Origin: Asterella californica
Lineage: Eukaryota; Streptophyta; Marchantiopsida; Marchantiales; Aytoniaceae
Assembly (NCBI GenBank): GCA_036924285.1
Contig: JAYKYS010000012.1
Coordinates: forward strand, 10,912,001 to 10,976,000
Direction of reading: 5' to 3'
DNA length: 64,000 nt
Shown here: one piece after another, positions 32,101 to 43,374 of the stretch
Layout of the letters: every line of letters begins with the position of its first letter
Numbering within the stretch: the first letter of the stretch is position 1
Translations under genes and position numbers: made by a program
Notes under the pieces: generated by a model
Database searches by the model: none
What the model was told of the DNA's origin: nothing
Seen by the model: the letters and a program-made list of their open reading frames with translations, nothing else

Positions 32101-33988
32101 CTGATCATCCTCCGTATCAGATTCCCAGTAGTCACTAGTGGGTCTATTTGAGTCAGAAGTCACAACTCCAACACCCGAGAGAGGTACTATCACTCTATGA
32201 TCTCTAGGCCCAATCCGTAAGTATCCCTTGTGCCACGTGTCAGTGGTGCGCACAGCTCTCAACCAAGGCCTACCTAGGAGCAAATCATAACTAGAGTCCT
32301 TTAACACTTGAAAGGACATCAATGTTTGAACTCCCATCACAGACACGACCACCTTCTCTAACACACCAAGAGGTCTTACCCGTTGTTTGTTAGCCATCCC
32401 CACGACAATGCTAGCCAGGCGAGTTGGTTCCATCTCCAACTTCTTCATCAACCTCTCCGATATGGCGTTTACAGCCGACTCTCCATCCACCAATACGTCA
32501 GAGACGTAGTGATCATTCAACCGAACTTCAATCTTTGAAGCCCTAGTGCATACCTCTGAAGCATGCACATCCACCACACCAACTCCCACTGACTTTGATG
32601 TCTTGCTCTTGGATTTCTTCTTCTTGCTTCTCTTAGAACTCAGTCCTCCTCTGAGTTCTCTTCGTAAGCTGGGATTAAGTGCGATCAGTTGTCCAACAGT
32701 GATGTTGACTTTCTGAGCACCCACATCTTCAACCACATCATATCCCGCTTGGGAAGATGAAATGGTGAAATCCGCCATCCCCAGCTTCCTTCTTGGCTCC
32801 CTTGGTGTACTCGAAACATTACTCGAACGAGTACTTCTACTTGTTGACTCCTCCATGAAAACCGGTTCATCAGAAAATCGAGTTCTTTTCCTTTCTTGAG
32901 CTAAAAGCTCCACCGGTGCATGAGAAGAGTTTGAACTCTCTCCTTTCTCGTAGATGAGATCTCGCACGACATCGATAGTAGCCACCCCCTTGTCTCGTCC
33001 TTGTGATGGATTTCCTCCACCCACATTCATTCTGATAGCTTCGGCACCTCTTGCTCCGTTGTTAGGACAATTTCGCTGGAAATGAGAACCTCCACACGTC
33101 CAACAAGTGATTCCTCCAAAGTTACCTTGGTTGCCTCCAAAGTTACCTTGATTTCCTCGGTTGTCGTAACCTCTTTGACCTCCTCCTCCACCTTTGTTCC
33201 TCCATTCTCGTAACTGCATCACATTTATCTTGAGATCCGCAAGAGTATCGGTGATGCTCTTCAGCTCAGCATGAAAATCAGAGGTGGCAGTAGACATCGT
33301 TGTTGGGACAAACGGTATTGGCACCACCGTTGGAGTAGGAGCTGACGTTGAAGCAATCACCAATTGTGATGGTGCAGGTGCGATCGTTGTGACTACACCA
33401 GGAGTCGGAGTTGACACCAGAGCAGCATGATGAGGTTGGATGATATCTCCTTCATCCAAACTCTCTTCCATGTTTGTCGCAATCTTGATGGCTTCCGCTT
33501 TGGTTGCTGGCTTCTCGTACCTCACTTGGGTTCGAATTGAAGGCCTCAACCCTCCCCCAAGTTCTTGGTCAACACTGCTCCAATCCCCGCCATCGTTAGC
33601 TCCACATTGTCTCCACTCTTCCGTAGGACCGTCCGAAACCGTTGCTCCAACTTATCCACCCTTTCGGCATATTGCCGAACTTTCTCGTCGTCTCGTTGCT
33701 TCAAATGAGTAAGCTCCACCAGAGCTTCTCATAACTCTCTTCTGGAAGAAATTCTTCGATGAGTGCATTACTCAACGTCTCCCATGTGTCCTCAACTGCA
33801 CCAAGTGTCTTGCTCTTCACTCGGTCTTCATACCACGTAAGAGCAAAATCTTCTAAAAACTCTGGCAGTAACAACACCCATTCTTCCTTCCTTCTCACGT
33901 TGTTTCCGATGCAACCCCTTTTGAAATCTCGTACAAATGGTTCTACATCTTCATTGTCCTTCCCATGAAACACTGGTAACTTCCCCAT
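29117..33988 (-). pseudogene. Element B gag-pol, frameshifted
   Basis: Gag starts at ATG 33988 (MGKLPVFHGKDNEDVEPF). It breaks near 33715, continues one frame over (RQYAERVDKLEQRFRTV) and breaks again near 33556. The 902-codon frame ending at 30841 holds a zinc knuckle CWTCGGSHFQRNC, a protease motif VLVDGESAVN, and RT with YSFGDGYSGYNQ and DFIDDFCVYG. RNase H is split by a frameshift near 30860 and a TGA near 30722. The last 533-codon frame has TDHKALKYIF, the integrase zinc finger (HDGTVCGGHF; CKTCDVC) and core (WGIDFVGPL, VSDRGGEF, NGLAEKTN), then FLPRYFGPFVVDKV. One continuous ORF is likely ancestral; no frameshift signal was seen here. Confidence 0.93.
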
Positions 33989-34200
33989 CTTGTAACTACT
34001 CTTCTATACTTCCAATTTTCGTGCAATAACTACTCGCTAAAAGAGCACGAACATCACCAATTCCATTCGCGAATAATCTACCATAGGTAAAATAAAAAGA
34101 AATGGTTGTAACAACACCTCTTGTGCCATCTCTTCTCCCAAGGTAATCATGAGCCTGAGTCGCATCACCGTCTTCTCCACCATCCGAATGACGATCTCCA

Positions 34201-34677
34201 TCACAACTCAGCCGAGTCCTCTTTTGAAGTCGACAACTTCTCCGTCTCAGCTCTTTGAGTCTCGTCCAACTTCTCGACTACTAACGTAAGTAGGGCGGCC
34301 ACATCGACGCACTTGTGTCCTCTTGATAGATCACCCACTCCACAACTTGGACAAGGATCTTCTCCTAGAAGATGAATTGGCGCTGGTGACGATGGACCCA
34401 CTCGAAGACTTAAATCAGTAAACTCCCGCTTCCCTTTAGCTCTCTCGGTTCTGATTCTAGTTGGACAATTCACTACTTTATGTCCCAACCCTCTACAAAA
34501 ATAACACCACAAGTCGGTTTCTACTCTTCTCCTCGGAGATTCTACTTGAGGTTTTGTACTAGGGTTCTCAAACTCAACGATAATCTCTTTAGAGCTCTCT
34601 CCGACGCTTACTATGACATCTAAACCTTGAGGAAGGTTTCTAAGTCCAACTTTCCAATCTTTTGAGTTTCCACTCAT
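34201..34677 (-). CDS. Element B leader ORF 2, zinc-knuckle protein
   Basis: 158 codons from ATG at 34677 (MSGNSKDWKVGLRNL) to TGA at 34201. A CCHC zinc knuckle CYFCRGLGHKVVNC (C-X2-C-X4-H-X4-C) sits near the middle, followed by a second Cys/His cluster CPSCGVGDLSRGHKC. It lies between the 5' LTR and gag, upstream of and separate from gag, which has its own knuckle. It could be an accessory nucleic-acid-binding protein, or a detached piece of an older gag. I recognise no family beyond the zinc motif. Confidence 0.55.
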   Translation of the reverse strand: MSGNSKDWKVGLRNLPQGLDVIVSVGESSKEIIVEFENPSTKPQVESPRRRVETDLWCYFCRGLGHKVVNCPTRIRTERAKGKREFTDLSLRVGPSSPAPIHLLGEDPCPSCGVGDLSRGHKCVDVAALLTLVVEKLDETQRAETEKLSTSKEDSAEL

Positions 34678-34815
34678 GTTGCACCTTCTCAACCATTAAG
34701 TGGACAAAATATCATAGAGGAAAATAATTCTACATCATTTTCTTAACTCTTCCGAGCTTTATATTGGAAATCGTGTATTATACATGCTATACACGAAATA
34801 AAATCTAATCTAAAA

Positions 34816-35133
34816 TTAAGTATCGAAGATATGATCCTCCTCACCATCGTTTGTACTAATCACAACAGACATCTTGAACTCACTCTTGTAAGGATCCAAC
34901 TCTACTTCACCACGAGCATTCGTGGCCTCCACAGTGAATGATGCTTTAAACTCGGCTTTCTTCAAATCTGTGCCAATGGTCGCGGAAGCTTCTTCGTATA
35001 GGGTAAAGAGGGCACCCCAAGTGCTATAGATGCGGGTTCGTAACTCATCTATACTTAACTTGGGCTTCTCCGTCTCTGTTCGAACTCCTAAACGTCTCTT
35101 CTTCCACCTCGTCATTCGAACTGGATTCCCCAT
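34816..35133 (-). CDS. Element B leader ORF 1, unknown
   Basis: 105 codons from ATG at 35133 (MGNPVRMTRWKKRRLG) to a stop at 34816. Basic N-terminus, then a mixed region (STWGALFTLYEEASAT) and an acidic end (TNDGEEDHIFDT). No recognised domain. It is the first ORF after the 5' LTR leader. Whether it is translated is unknown; it may be chance. Confidence 0.35.
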   Translation of the reverse strand: MGNPVRMTRWKKRRLGVRTETEKPKLSIDELRTRIYSTWGALFTLYEEASATIGTDLKKAEFKASFTVEATNARGEVELDPYKSEFKMSVVISTNDGEEDHIFDT

Positions 35134-35287
35134 GAAGTATCTTCAAGACTTCCTTGTATGCCGAAACGTATATCTCTTAGTTGGTAAGAGATCTCTCCAA
35201 GATTTTTGTGGTCTCCAGTAGCTCAACCTCCAAGCTACTAAATCATGAAGTTTCAACAGAAACTTCTCTAATCCGAAGAGATGGTGA

Positions 35288-35729
35288 TGACTGTACAAAT
35301 TTTCAGAGAACTGAAATTTGTATATTTTCACTTCCCTCATGGTTGTCAACCCCCTCCACTTTGAAAAATTCTTTCTCCCTCTTCAGACCTCATCTTCTCA
35401 TGATTTCTTTTGTCCTGGATAGCTTATCAGCCACTCTAAAACACTGGAAAGTTTCTCAGGAAAATAAAATTCACAGAAAATCTGACACCGACTGTAAACT
35501 TTTTCCAGATAACAGAATTCCTCAACTCTCACGAATAGACCCCCTCAACTTTGAAAATTCATTGCTCCCTCTCTAGACCACCTTTTCCTATGATTTCTTT
35601 TGTCTTAGATAGGTTATCAGCCAATCTAAAACACTGGAAAGTTTCACAAGAAAATAAAATTCACAGAAAAGTTGACAGCGACTGTACAAATTTTCCAGAG
35701 AGCAGAATTTCTAAACTCACAAATTTATC
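35288..35729 (-). repeat. 190-bp tandem repeat in the element B leader
   Basis: Two copies begin with CCCCCTC near 35350 and 35540 and share TATGATTTC/CATGATTTC, ACACTGGAAAGTTTC and AAAATAAAATTCACAGAAAA. The end of a third copy lies at 35288-35349. The period is about 190 bp. Open frames across it (35181-35811, plus strand) are antisense shadows of the repeat. Confidence 0.85.
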
Positions 35730-36000
35730 TCCTCTAATAACTTTTCTCTCCTCCTTTCTCTACAACTCTTGTTGCACCCTCTTTCAACTCTCCTCAAACC
35801 CTCCTAAGTGAATAAGATGTAAAGAATAACTTTGAACGCGTCATATATTACTACGGGATACACGAAAGGTTCTAACGTTGCTAACATCGCGTTAGCTCTC
35901 TCTCCTCCCAACGTTTTCTCCATGTGCTCTCTCATAATCTCCTTTTGTCGAATATAGAACTGAACTCTAAACATCGTTCAACGATCCCTTCAAGTGAGGT

Positions 36001-36016
36001 CCCGGCAATAGAACCA
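36001..36016 (-). other. Candidate primer-binding site of element B
   Basis: On the minus strand TGGTTCTATTGCCGGG begins 4 nt after the end of the 5' LTR. The TTGCCGGG part resembles sites that pair with tRNA-Asp in some plant gypsy elements, but the match is partial. Confidence 0.5.
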
Positions 36017-36020
36017 AAAA

Positions 36021-36933
36021 TGTAAACCCTCCGCGGTCCTATCGATCAACTACCTCCCGATCTCTCAACCTCCACGATCGTCATCCACAAATTTGCAACA
36101 TGTCGGACCTGTCTCTCACTCAGGGGTCACCTCTGATGGCTTTGATGGAAGCACACCATGAACTTGAAGGGAAAATGATGAGTTCACTCATTCATACATC
36201 CACAAACTTATCAACTAAAAATCTCCTTAAACACCTTAACTAAAATCCTCCATTCTAACGACGTCTCTCAAGTTCTCACATGCTAAAAATATCCCACACT
36301 CTCTATATTACTCAAGTTGTCATTACGACAATGTGAAAACAAGGATGAGGAGCTCTTCTCTACTCCTCTATTTATACATTCTAGGTTTTTACTTTGGTAC
36401 CCTCTGGTAACTCAGCCGTAACTACTTTTACCGGGTTTTACTAAGATATTACTTAAGGTAAAAGCATTGATCACATGGGTTTTTTACCTTTTCACATGGG
36501 CTTATTCCTTCAAAGTCAACAACTTCTAGAAGGATTCTGGAATATTCTCAAGGAATCTCGAATTTCCACCCCCCTCTACACTAGGACCCACTAAAAAGGA
36601 AACATGTGGAATCTCTTCTTGTTTTTAATGCCCACAAAGTCCACAACTTTAATCCAACCACTAATATCAAGTCAAAAAGGAGATAAGGGATACTTTCCAC
36701 CCCCTTTCTATCTTTTAGACAAGATGACAAGATAGTAGTGCTCACTCTTTAGCAAATATCTGAATTCTGCCAAAAGTACAGCTAAGTTTAACCATAACTA
36801 ACTTTTAGCTAGTCATGACAAACTTGATACCTCCTTAAAATACTTTGGCAGCAAATAAACATTCTCAACACTTAGTTATAACTAAACACCTTACTAATAG
36901 ACAAACTTCCTATGTGTAACATAGGTCGTTACA
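36021..36933 (-). repeat. 5' LTR of element B
   Basis: Partner of 28184-29103, followed outside by the GATC duplication at 36934-36937. Confidence 0.95.
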
Positions 36934-37163
36934 GATCAACCAACATAAAGCATAATCGATCTGTCGTGACATCGTCAATAAGAGCTCAGTCTTCTTGGCA
37001 TCTGAATTCAATTTCTCCAAGGTAGAAAGTTGTCTATACCTTCTGTCAAACTCTCTCACCAGTTCATTCAACCCCATCCATCCTCCAAACTGTTGTTCGG
37101 AGGAAGATCATTCTCGTAACTCTCTTAGAGTCTTCTTCAAGAAACTCTTCTCTCAATGTACGT
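36934..37163 (-). pseudogene. Element J gag fragment, part 2
   Basis: Minus-strand reading gives TLREEFLEEDSKRVT, then, after a frame change, LNELVREFDRRYRQLS and EKLNSDAKKTELLL. These match element A Gag at about 119-185 (ALKEEYYTEDSERV; VNELLREFDRQYAQLS; EKTELFLQ). Bounded on one side by element B and on the other by element C. Confidence 0.85.
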
Positions 37164-37720
37164 TGTTCACATAGTGAATAATTCATCTCTCAGTTTGAAG
37201 TTAGTCTCTCTGAGTGAAGCTAAGACCTAAGAAGAAGTGAGCATTCAAAAATCTGAAAACACCACGGCGTAGGTCTCGTCGTGCTGATCACCGTGGTATG
37301 TTCAAAAGTTGTAAACAGAGTTGCAGGCGAAAAGTTACTTGGAGTTCTTCTACAAGATTTCTGATACCGAGAAATCTACCATAAATCTGAGTGAGTTCAA
37401 AAAATATGTTTTAGATTTTTATCATGTAGATTGTAATATGTAGTATTTTTTTGCATTTCGAAATGCACAAAAAGAGCATGTCTAGTGAAAGTTATGGCAT
37501 TTCGTATTAGCAAAGGAAAGACGAAATACCGCCACTTTCTAGCATATCAGCTTAGAAACTGGTCTCTAAAACCAGTTGTGAGATCAACTTCCGTGGTGTA
37601 GCTGAGAAACTTGTAGGGATGAGGTCTCCGGATCAAATCCCTTCAGACTCACAATTGGCTTGGAGTAGGCTGTCCCATATTCCCCCTTCGGGGGAATATG
37701 AGGGGCACCAAGTTGCCTAG
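37164..37720 (+). repeat. 5' LTR remnant of element C
   Basis: After TG it skips about 18 bases of the LTR start and continues TTCACATAGTGAATAATTC. It matches LTR C to CCAAGTTGCCTAGG, where it is joined to gag-protease coding sequence at about 37720. It includes the tRNA-like module. Confidence 0.85.
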
Positions 37721-38039
37721 GGCAAACAACCAGAAGGGTGAGTTATACGGCGCTTGTCTTAACGTGAGGGTGAAGTTAGGTGATGTGGAGGTAGATCAAC
37801 ACTTCTTCGTGCAATCTTCTGCTTCATATCCCGTGATTCTTGGTCAACCTTATATCACAGCAGTTAGAATGGAGACGTAGGTGATGGATGATGGATCTCA
37901 CTATGCTAAGATCCGTAGTCCGGATGATAGACATTCTGTGTAGTTTCTGACCGTTCGTGCGAACCACAAACGAAACAGACAAACTTTGAGAGATTCTCCT
38001 ATCTGCAGAAGCAAGGGTTTTCAGAAACCACTCTTCTAG
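37721..38039 (+). pseudogene. Element C gag-protease, C-terminal fragment
   Basis: It reads ANNQKGELYGACLNVRVKLG, YPVILGQPYITAVRMET, then (through two nonsense codons) VMDDGSHYAKIRS and FLTVRA, ending KPLF and TAG at 38037-38039. It corresponds to element A Gag from about 671. The catalytic aspartate region is deleted. No net indel separates the first codon from the slippery heptamer at 38015, which is in the same frame as in element A. Confidence 0.85.
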
Positions 38040-38057
38040 GTCGAGATACCAAGAGTG
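38015..38057 (+). promoter_or_regulatory. Predicted -1 frameshift signal of element C
   Basis: GGGTTTT at 38015-38021 is read in the gag frame as AAG GGT TTT. After 7 nt (CAGAAAC) comes a stem CACTCTT (38029-38035) pairing with AAGAGTG (38051-38057), with an inner GGT/ACC pairing in the loop. The -1 frame is open from here to 38190 and is the frame of pol at 38240. The heptamer matches element A; the stem sequence does not, yet still pairs. Confidence 0.8.
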
Positions 38058-41000
38058 ATAGATCTGTTACTACTATGATCCCGCTTGAGCAGCCTGTGGG
38101 ATCACAGCAGACTGACGAAGAGGTTGCTCAAGATTCAGAGAGTAGTTACATTGTACATAGTTTGGAAATCTGGTTTGATGACTTTCAGTTCTGATGATTG
38201 GAGTGAGTAGAGGATCTGATCGAGAAGAGTAGAAGACAGATGGAGAAGTATGTAGCAAATATGCGTTGTACAGGAGTTCTGAATGAAGGTGAGATGATTT
38301 CTGGTATTTACGAGGAGTTTCTAAGTGTACAATTTTTTGTTCATTGGCTGGATGATGTAGATAGGTTGATGGAGCAGATGGGAGGAAGGGTGGTGATCCC
38401 TATCCACTCTCGTAAAGTCTATGAGGAAGTTGTCTCGTGCTTGCAATCTCGTCCTCATTCGAGACTAGAGAGTGGATGGAAGGATGCAATCTGCTGGTGT
38501 GGCTCTCGTGAAGAAGCAGAGGTTCACATCAAATACAAAACTGTAGCGAAGAAGGTGAAACCAATGGCGACCCAATTACTTGTTGATTCTCGACAACAGA
38601 TGGAGTTAGCGGCCACTGAGCCTGTACTGAGAGATCCTAAACAGGTAGGACACAAGTTTACTCAAGAGACACTCGAGCAGCTCCAGATAGGAAGGGGTGG
38701 CTTCTTGACTGAAGTGGAGAAACAAGCTTTCGAGCAGATGATAGTTAACCATGGTAAGGCATTTTCTTTCTCAGCTGAGGAGATTTGTTGTGTGGATCCT
38801 AGTGTGATAGCTCCGATGGTTATCTTCACTGTTCCTCACATACCTTGGGACTTGAAGCCGATTCTAGTCCCTCGTGCCTTACTACGAAGGTCACTGAGTT
38901 GTTGAAGGAAAGGATACGGATGGGTATTCTTGAACCATCTATGGCTCTGTACTCTAGCCGATGGTTCACAGTACCTAAGAAGACAGGAGCTCTACGCTTC
39001 ATCCAAGACTTGCAGCCTGTCAACAACATCACGATTTGAAACGTCGGGACAGGACCTGTGGTTGATGAAGTAGCTGAGGCATTTGCTGAGAGATCGATCT
39101 ATTCTATTGAAGATCTGTTTTCAGATTACGATCAGTTTCAGCTTGCTTTGGATAGTAGAGACTTGACTATCATGCGTACACCTTTGGGGTTCATGCAGAT
39201 GTGTACTCTTCCTCAGGGTGCGACAAACTTAGTAGCTCATATGCAAAACGTGATGCATAAGGTGTCACGGGAGTTTGTACCTGAGGTCACTATCTCATTT
39301 CTGGATAATATTCTCATGAAAGGCTGTCCGATGGAGGACAAAGACGAAGTTGTGACTTCTTATGGTTGCAGAAAGTTCGTTGTAGACCACATTCGAGATG
39401 TGGAAAAGATTCTGATGCGCTTGGAAGAGATACACCTCACTCTGTCAAGTACCAAATCTCGTTTTGGAATGTCAAAGATTGTGGTGATTGGTCACTTATG
39501 CGGTACTTTGGGGAGACGACCGAACCCAACGAAGGTAGATGCTATAGCAAGGATAGCATACTGTATCAACATCACTGAGGTTCGACGATTCTTAAGAGCT
39601 TGTGTGTTCTTTCGTGTGAGTATTCCTCATTATGCACACATTGCCGAGCCTCTGTATGCACTTCTGAGAAAAGGGAAGAGGTTTACTTGGCGGCGAGAAC
39701 ATCACGAGACGATGGAGCAGCTGAAAGAGATTCTGAAGTCTTCACCTGTACTAAGGAGACTTAACTACGAGAGCGGAAGACCTATCATACTGAATGTTGA
39801 CACAAGTCCAAAGGCGATTGGATGGGCAGTTGGTCAAGAAGACGCAGACGATGTGCGGTTTATTTCTAGGTTTGGAGCTCGAATCTTAACAGATAGGCAA
39901 CGTAACTATCCTCAAGTGAAGCGTGAGTTGTGGGGAGCTATTACTGCTATGAAGGTAGATCGAGAGTTCTTGATAGGTGTCAGTGTGATAGTAGAAACAG
40001 ATTGTTTGCCTTTGCTAGGTATGATAGCAAACTGTAATACTCCAGACATAGCAATGCTACGATGGATTGCTTATATCCGGAGTATGAACCCTGAGCTAAA
40101 ACATATAGCAGGAAAGGATAATCTTGTTGCAGACTTGTTATCTAAGGCTCGTTATACAGATGAGGATGAGATGATTACAGAAGTTGAAGATGAAGAGAAG
40201 AGAGATGTTTGGTGCCAAGTTGGTCAGCAGACTTCAAACTTGGAACCACTGCCGTTCAACGAGGAGTTCTACACGGAGAAGTTCCGTGACATTGGATTCT
40301 ATATGGGTTCATTATGCAGACGAGAAGGCTGGAGTGATGCAGAGTTCAAGGAGATCAGACGGAAGGCGTACGGTTATCTTCTACGTGAAAGTTATCTGTG
40401 GAAACATCCAAAGAGAAGAGATGGGATGCTTGCTAGAGTGGTGGATGATCAACCGACGAAGCTAAATCTGCTTAAGGAGTTTCATGACACCTTGTGGGCT
40501 GGACACCATGGAGTTTGGACTACGTACACGAAGATGAAGGAGCGATACTGGTGGAAAGGTTTGTATCAAGACGTAGTGGATTTTGTTGGGTCGTGTCTGC
40601 ATTGCCAGTTCTACTCTAAAGTCCGTTACAGAGATGGACTTGTACCTACCTACCCACCTAGTATTCATTTTTCGTGGGTCCTTGATCTTGTGATGATGCC
40701 GCCGGGACTATGGGGGATGCGTTACATGATGTTGGCTCGTGAAGATCTCTCCAACTACGTGGAGTGACGAGCACTACGAACGAAGACTACAGAGAACATA
40801 TGTAGATTCGTGCTGGAAGATATTATCTGTCGTGATGGATCTGTTGGTAGACTACGAGCAGATAGGGGCGAGTTGACAGGTGCAGAAGCGAAAGAGTTCT
40901 TTGTCCGTTATGGAGTAAAGCTTCGGCTTACTACTGCCATGAATCCAGAAGGCATTGATAAGAGTGAACGAGAACACCCTTCAATTGTTCATGCTTTAGT

Positions 41001-41660
41001 AAAAGCATGTGATGGTAGGCCTAAGGAATGACGGAGACTACTTCCATTTACTTTATGGGCTGATAGAACTACACACTGTACCACGACTGACTATATGTCA
41101 GTTGAGCTTATGTTGGGGCAGAAGCCAATCATGCCTGCTGAGGAGGATTTTCCTACGTGGACTACGCTACCGTGGGAAGATGGTATAGATCGTACTTCAC
41201 TCCTTGTTTTACGAACTAGGCAGTTGGAGCGAAGGGAGGAGGATCTTACTGAGGCGCAAGGGAAGCTGAAGGTGGCTCGAGTCAGAAACAAAGAGCGTTT
41301 CGACAAGACTCACCGACTATGACCAAAGCCACTACGTGTTGGTGATTGGGTTCTGGTGTATGATAGCATGCTGGAGAACCAGCATTCTACACTTCGTAAG
41401 TTCTCGTGAAGATTGTTCGGACCGTATGTTGTACTAGATGTTTATGAGAATGCCACTTATAGTTTACGTGAGCTGGATGGTACTCTTTTGAAACTATTTG
41501 TGGTTGGGAAACGAGTGAAGTTGTTCAAACAACATGGAGGATCAGTGGATTTGTTCAACTTTCTGGAGTCTGAGCAAAAGATGACGAGAGACGAAGACGA
41601 GGCTACTGAAGAGGTTGAGGCGGAGGAGAACGATGATGATGAAGAACAGACAGACGGATG
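38040..41660 (+). pseudogene. Element C pol, interrupted by stops
   Basis: Same domain order as element A. The N-terminal part is at 38240-38905; after a frameshift near 38880, RT has MGILEPSMALYSSRWF, YSIEDLFSDYDQF, LPQGATNLVAHM and SFLDNI where A has FLDD (the second catalytic Asp is Asn here). RNase H follows (NVDTSPKAIGWAVGQE; ETDCLPLLGM), then the integrase finger (GHHGVWTTYTKMKERYWWKG), the core (VLDLVMMP, RADRGE, KSEREH) and LFGPYVVLDVYENATYS with an acidic tail ending at 41660. In-frame TGA codons at 39037, 40765, 41029, 41320 and 41407 replace sense codons of A. Non-functional. Confidence 0.93.
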
Positions 41661-41728
41661 AAGAGATTGGCACATCAGACATTGGCAGATTGGCAGATTC
41701 AGAGGATGTGCAAGTTTAGAGGGGTGGA

Positions 41729-43374
41729 TGTCGTGATGTGAATCATTTCACATAGTGAATAATTCATCTCTCAGTTTGAAGTTAGTCTCTCTGAGTGAAG
41801 CTAAGACCTCAGAGAAGTCGACTTTGGAGGAAGTGAGCATTCGAAAATCTGAAAACACCACGGCGTAGGTCTCGTCCTGCTGATCACCGTGGTATGTTCA
41901 AAAATTGTAAACGGAGTTGCACGCGAAGAGTTACTTGGAGTTCTTCTACAAGATTTCTGATATTGAGAAATCTACCATAAATCTGAGTGAGTTCGAAAAA
42001 TATATTTTAGATTTTTCTCATGTAGATTGTAGTATGTAGTATTTGTTTGCATTTCGAAATGCACAAAAAAACATGTCTAGTGAAAGTTATGGCATTTCGT
42101 GTTAGCAAAGAAAAGATGAAATACCACAACTTTCTAGCATATCAGCTTAGAAACTGGTCTCTAAAACCAATTGTGAGATCAGCTTCCGTGGTGTAGCTGA
42201 GAAACTTGTAAGGATGAGGTCTCCGGATCAAATCCCTTCAGACTCACAATCGGCTTGGAGTATGTTGACCCCTTCGGGAGAATATGAGAGGCACCAAGTT
42301 GCCTAAGGGCGTGACACTAGATGTCCCTTAAACGTACCGTGAATGCGAGACGCCTCCGTCTACTCCTGCACTAGTGCAGTCACCTGGTGTGGATGCTAGA
42401 GGGAGATTACCACCGTATTTTGAAATGGACCTCTCGCCTTCGAGTTGTCGGGATCACTAGTACGGATTCGATTGCGGTCCTCTAAGTCCTGGGGTAGCAA
42501 GATGGCATCAAAGATACTCCAAGTCGGTACCAAATCTTTTGTAGAAAAATTTAGAGCTCGACATATTATTCACTTGAGTCAAAAAATCAAGTGAAACTGA
42601 TACCTGAGGTAAGTTTAAGGGGGCCGGAAAACGACAATGATGATAACTCGGACTCCACTTGTCAAAACGAGGTGATTCTGGTGGCCAGAGGTAGTCGTGG
42701 TGGAGTTACTTCGGATGGAGGTGTCAAATGCTGACTGTACGACCAACTCGATGGCCGTCCGTAGAGATGAACCTGCAAAGCTTAGTGAAATAATCTTCTT
42801 ACGTGTAGATTTGTTATCAGTGATTTATTTTTCTGCTGTCATCTGTTTAGGGCGTCTTTTATCCCTGCCAGGTGACACTGAAGGTTACGTAAGGTGGAGG
42901 ATAACCCAGAGGGATGTACTCCTGAGAGAGGGAATTCTTAGATCAATTGTCGTATTTTTTGTGGATCATCGAGTAGAGAGAATCGAAGAGCTAGGAGAGG
43001 AGTTTACAGAGACTACGTCTGGAGAGAATTTCTGATTGATCAGAGTTTTGACATCGAGAGATTGAGATTAGAGGAGACCAGAAACTTGTACGCACATCTT
43101 TTTGAATAGAAAATGGGAAGCTTCTAGGTGAACGTGCTGGTGCTTCACAGGAGCAGTTTTCTGATATTCTGAGTTTCTGAGCGTGAGATTTGCAGTCTGA
43201 ATGATCTGGAGTTGAAGATTTACTTGCACGCCGTGTGTTTTATCTTGGTCGGATCGAAATCGTGGTGGTGTGTTTTCTTGCGATCCGTATTCTGTGTGTG
43301 GTTTTCGCCCTCCTCTTCACGATCGTATCACAGATAGAAGGTTCCGCCCTTCCAAGGAAACTCTCGCCTCGACA
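41729..43374 (+). repeat. 3' LTR of element C
   Basis: 1646 bp from TGTCGTGATG to GCCTCGACA, after the polypurine tract. It matches solo LTR C1 at 21032-22759 throughout, including the tRNA-like module at about 42172-42250 and the paired CTTGGAGTA/TACTCCAAG that brackets the following core. Open frames at 42697-43035 and 43235-43702 have no domain. Confidence 0.93.

Larger units (their letters stand above)
28184..36933 (-). mobile_element. Element B: Ty3/gypsy retrotransposon with long leader
   Basis: LTRs at 28184-29103 (920 bp) and 36021-36933 (913 bp), in sense orientation starting TGTAACGACC and ending GGGTTTACA. They differ at roughly 15-20 positions plus a poly-C length change, so it is older than element A. 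Target duplication GATC. On the minus strand: 5' LTR, primer site, 2-kb leader with repeats and two accessory ORFs, gag, pol, polypurine tract, 3' LTR. Gag and pol are frameshifted, so this copy is defective. It is inserted in the gag of element J. Confidence 0.95.
37164..43374 (+). mobile_element. Element C: decayed Ty3/gypsy relative of A
   Basis: Plus strand: 5' LTR remnant (37164-37720), a deletion removing the rest of the LTR, primer site and most of gag, then protease, pol, polypurine tract (AGAGGGGTGGA, about 41718-41728) and an intact 3' LTR (41729-43374). Flanks are ACGT (37160-37163) and ACGC (43375-43378), a 4-bp duplication with one change. It lies inside the J gag, which reads across the site on the minus strand. 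Confidence 0.92.
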
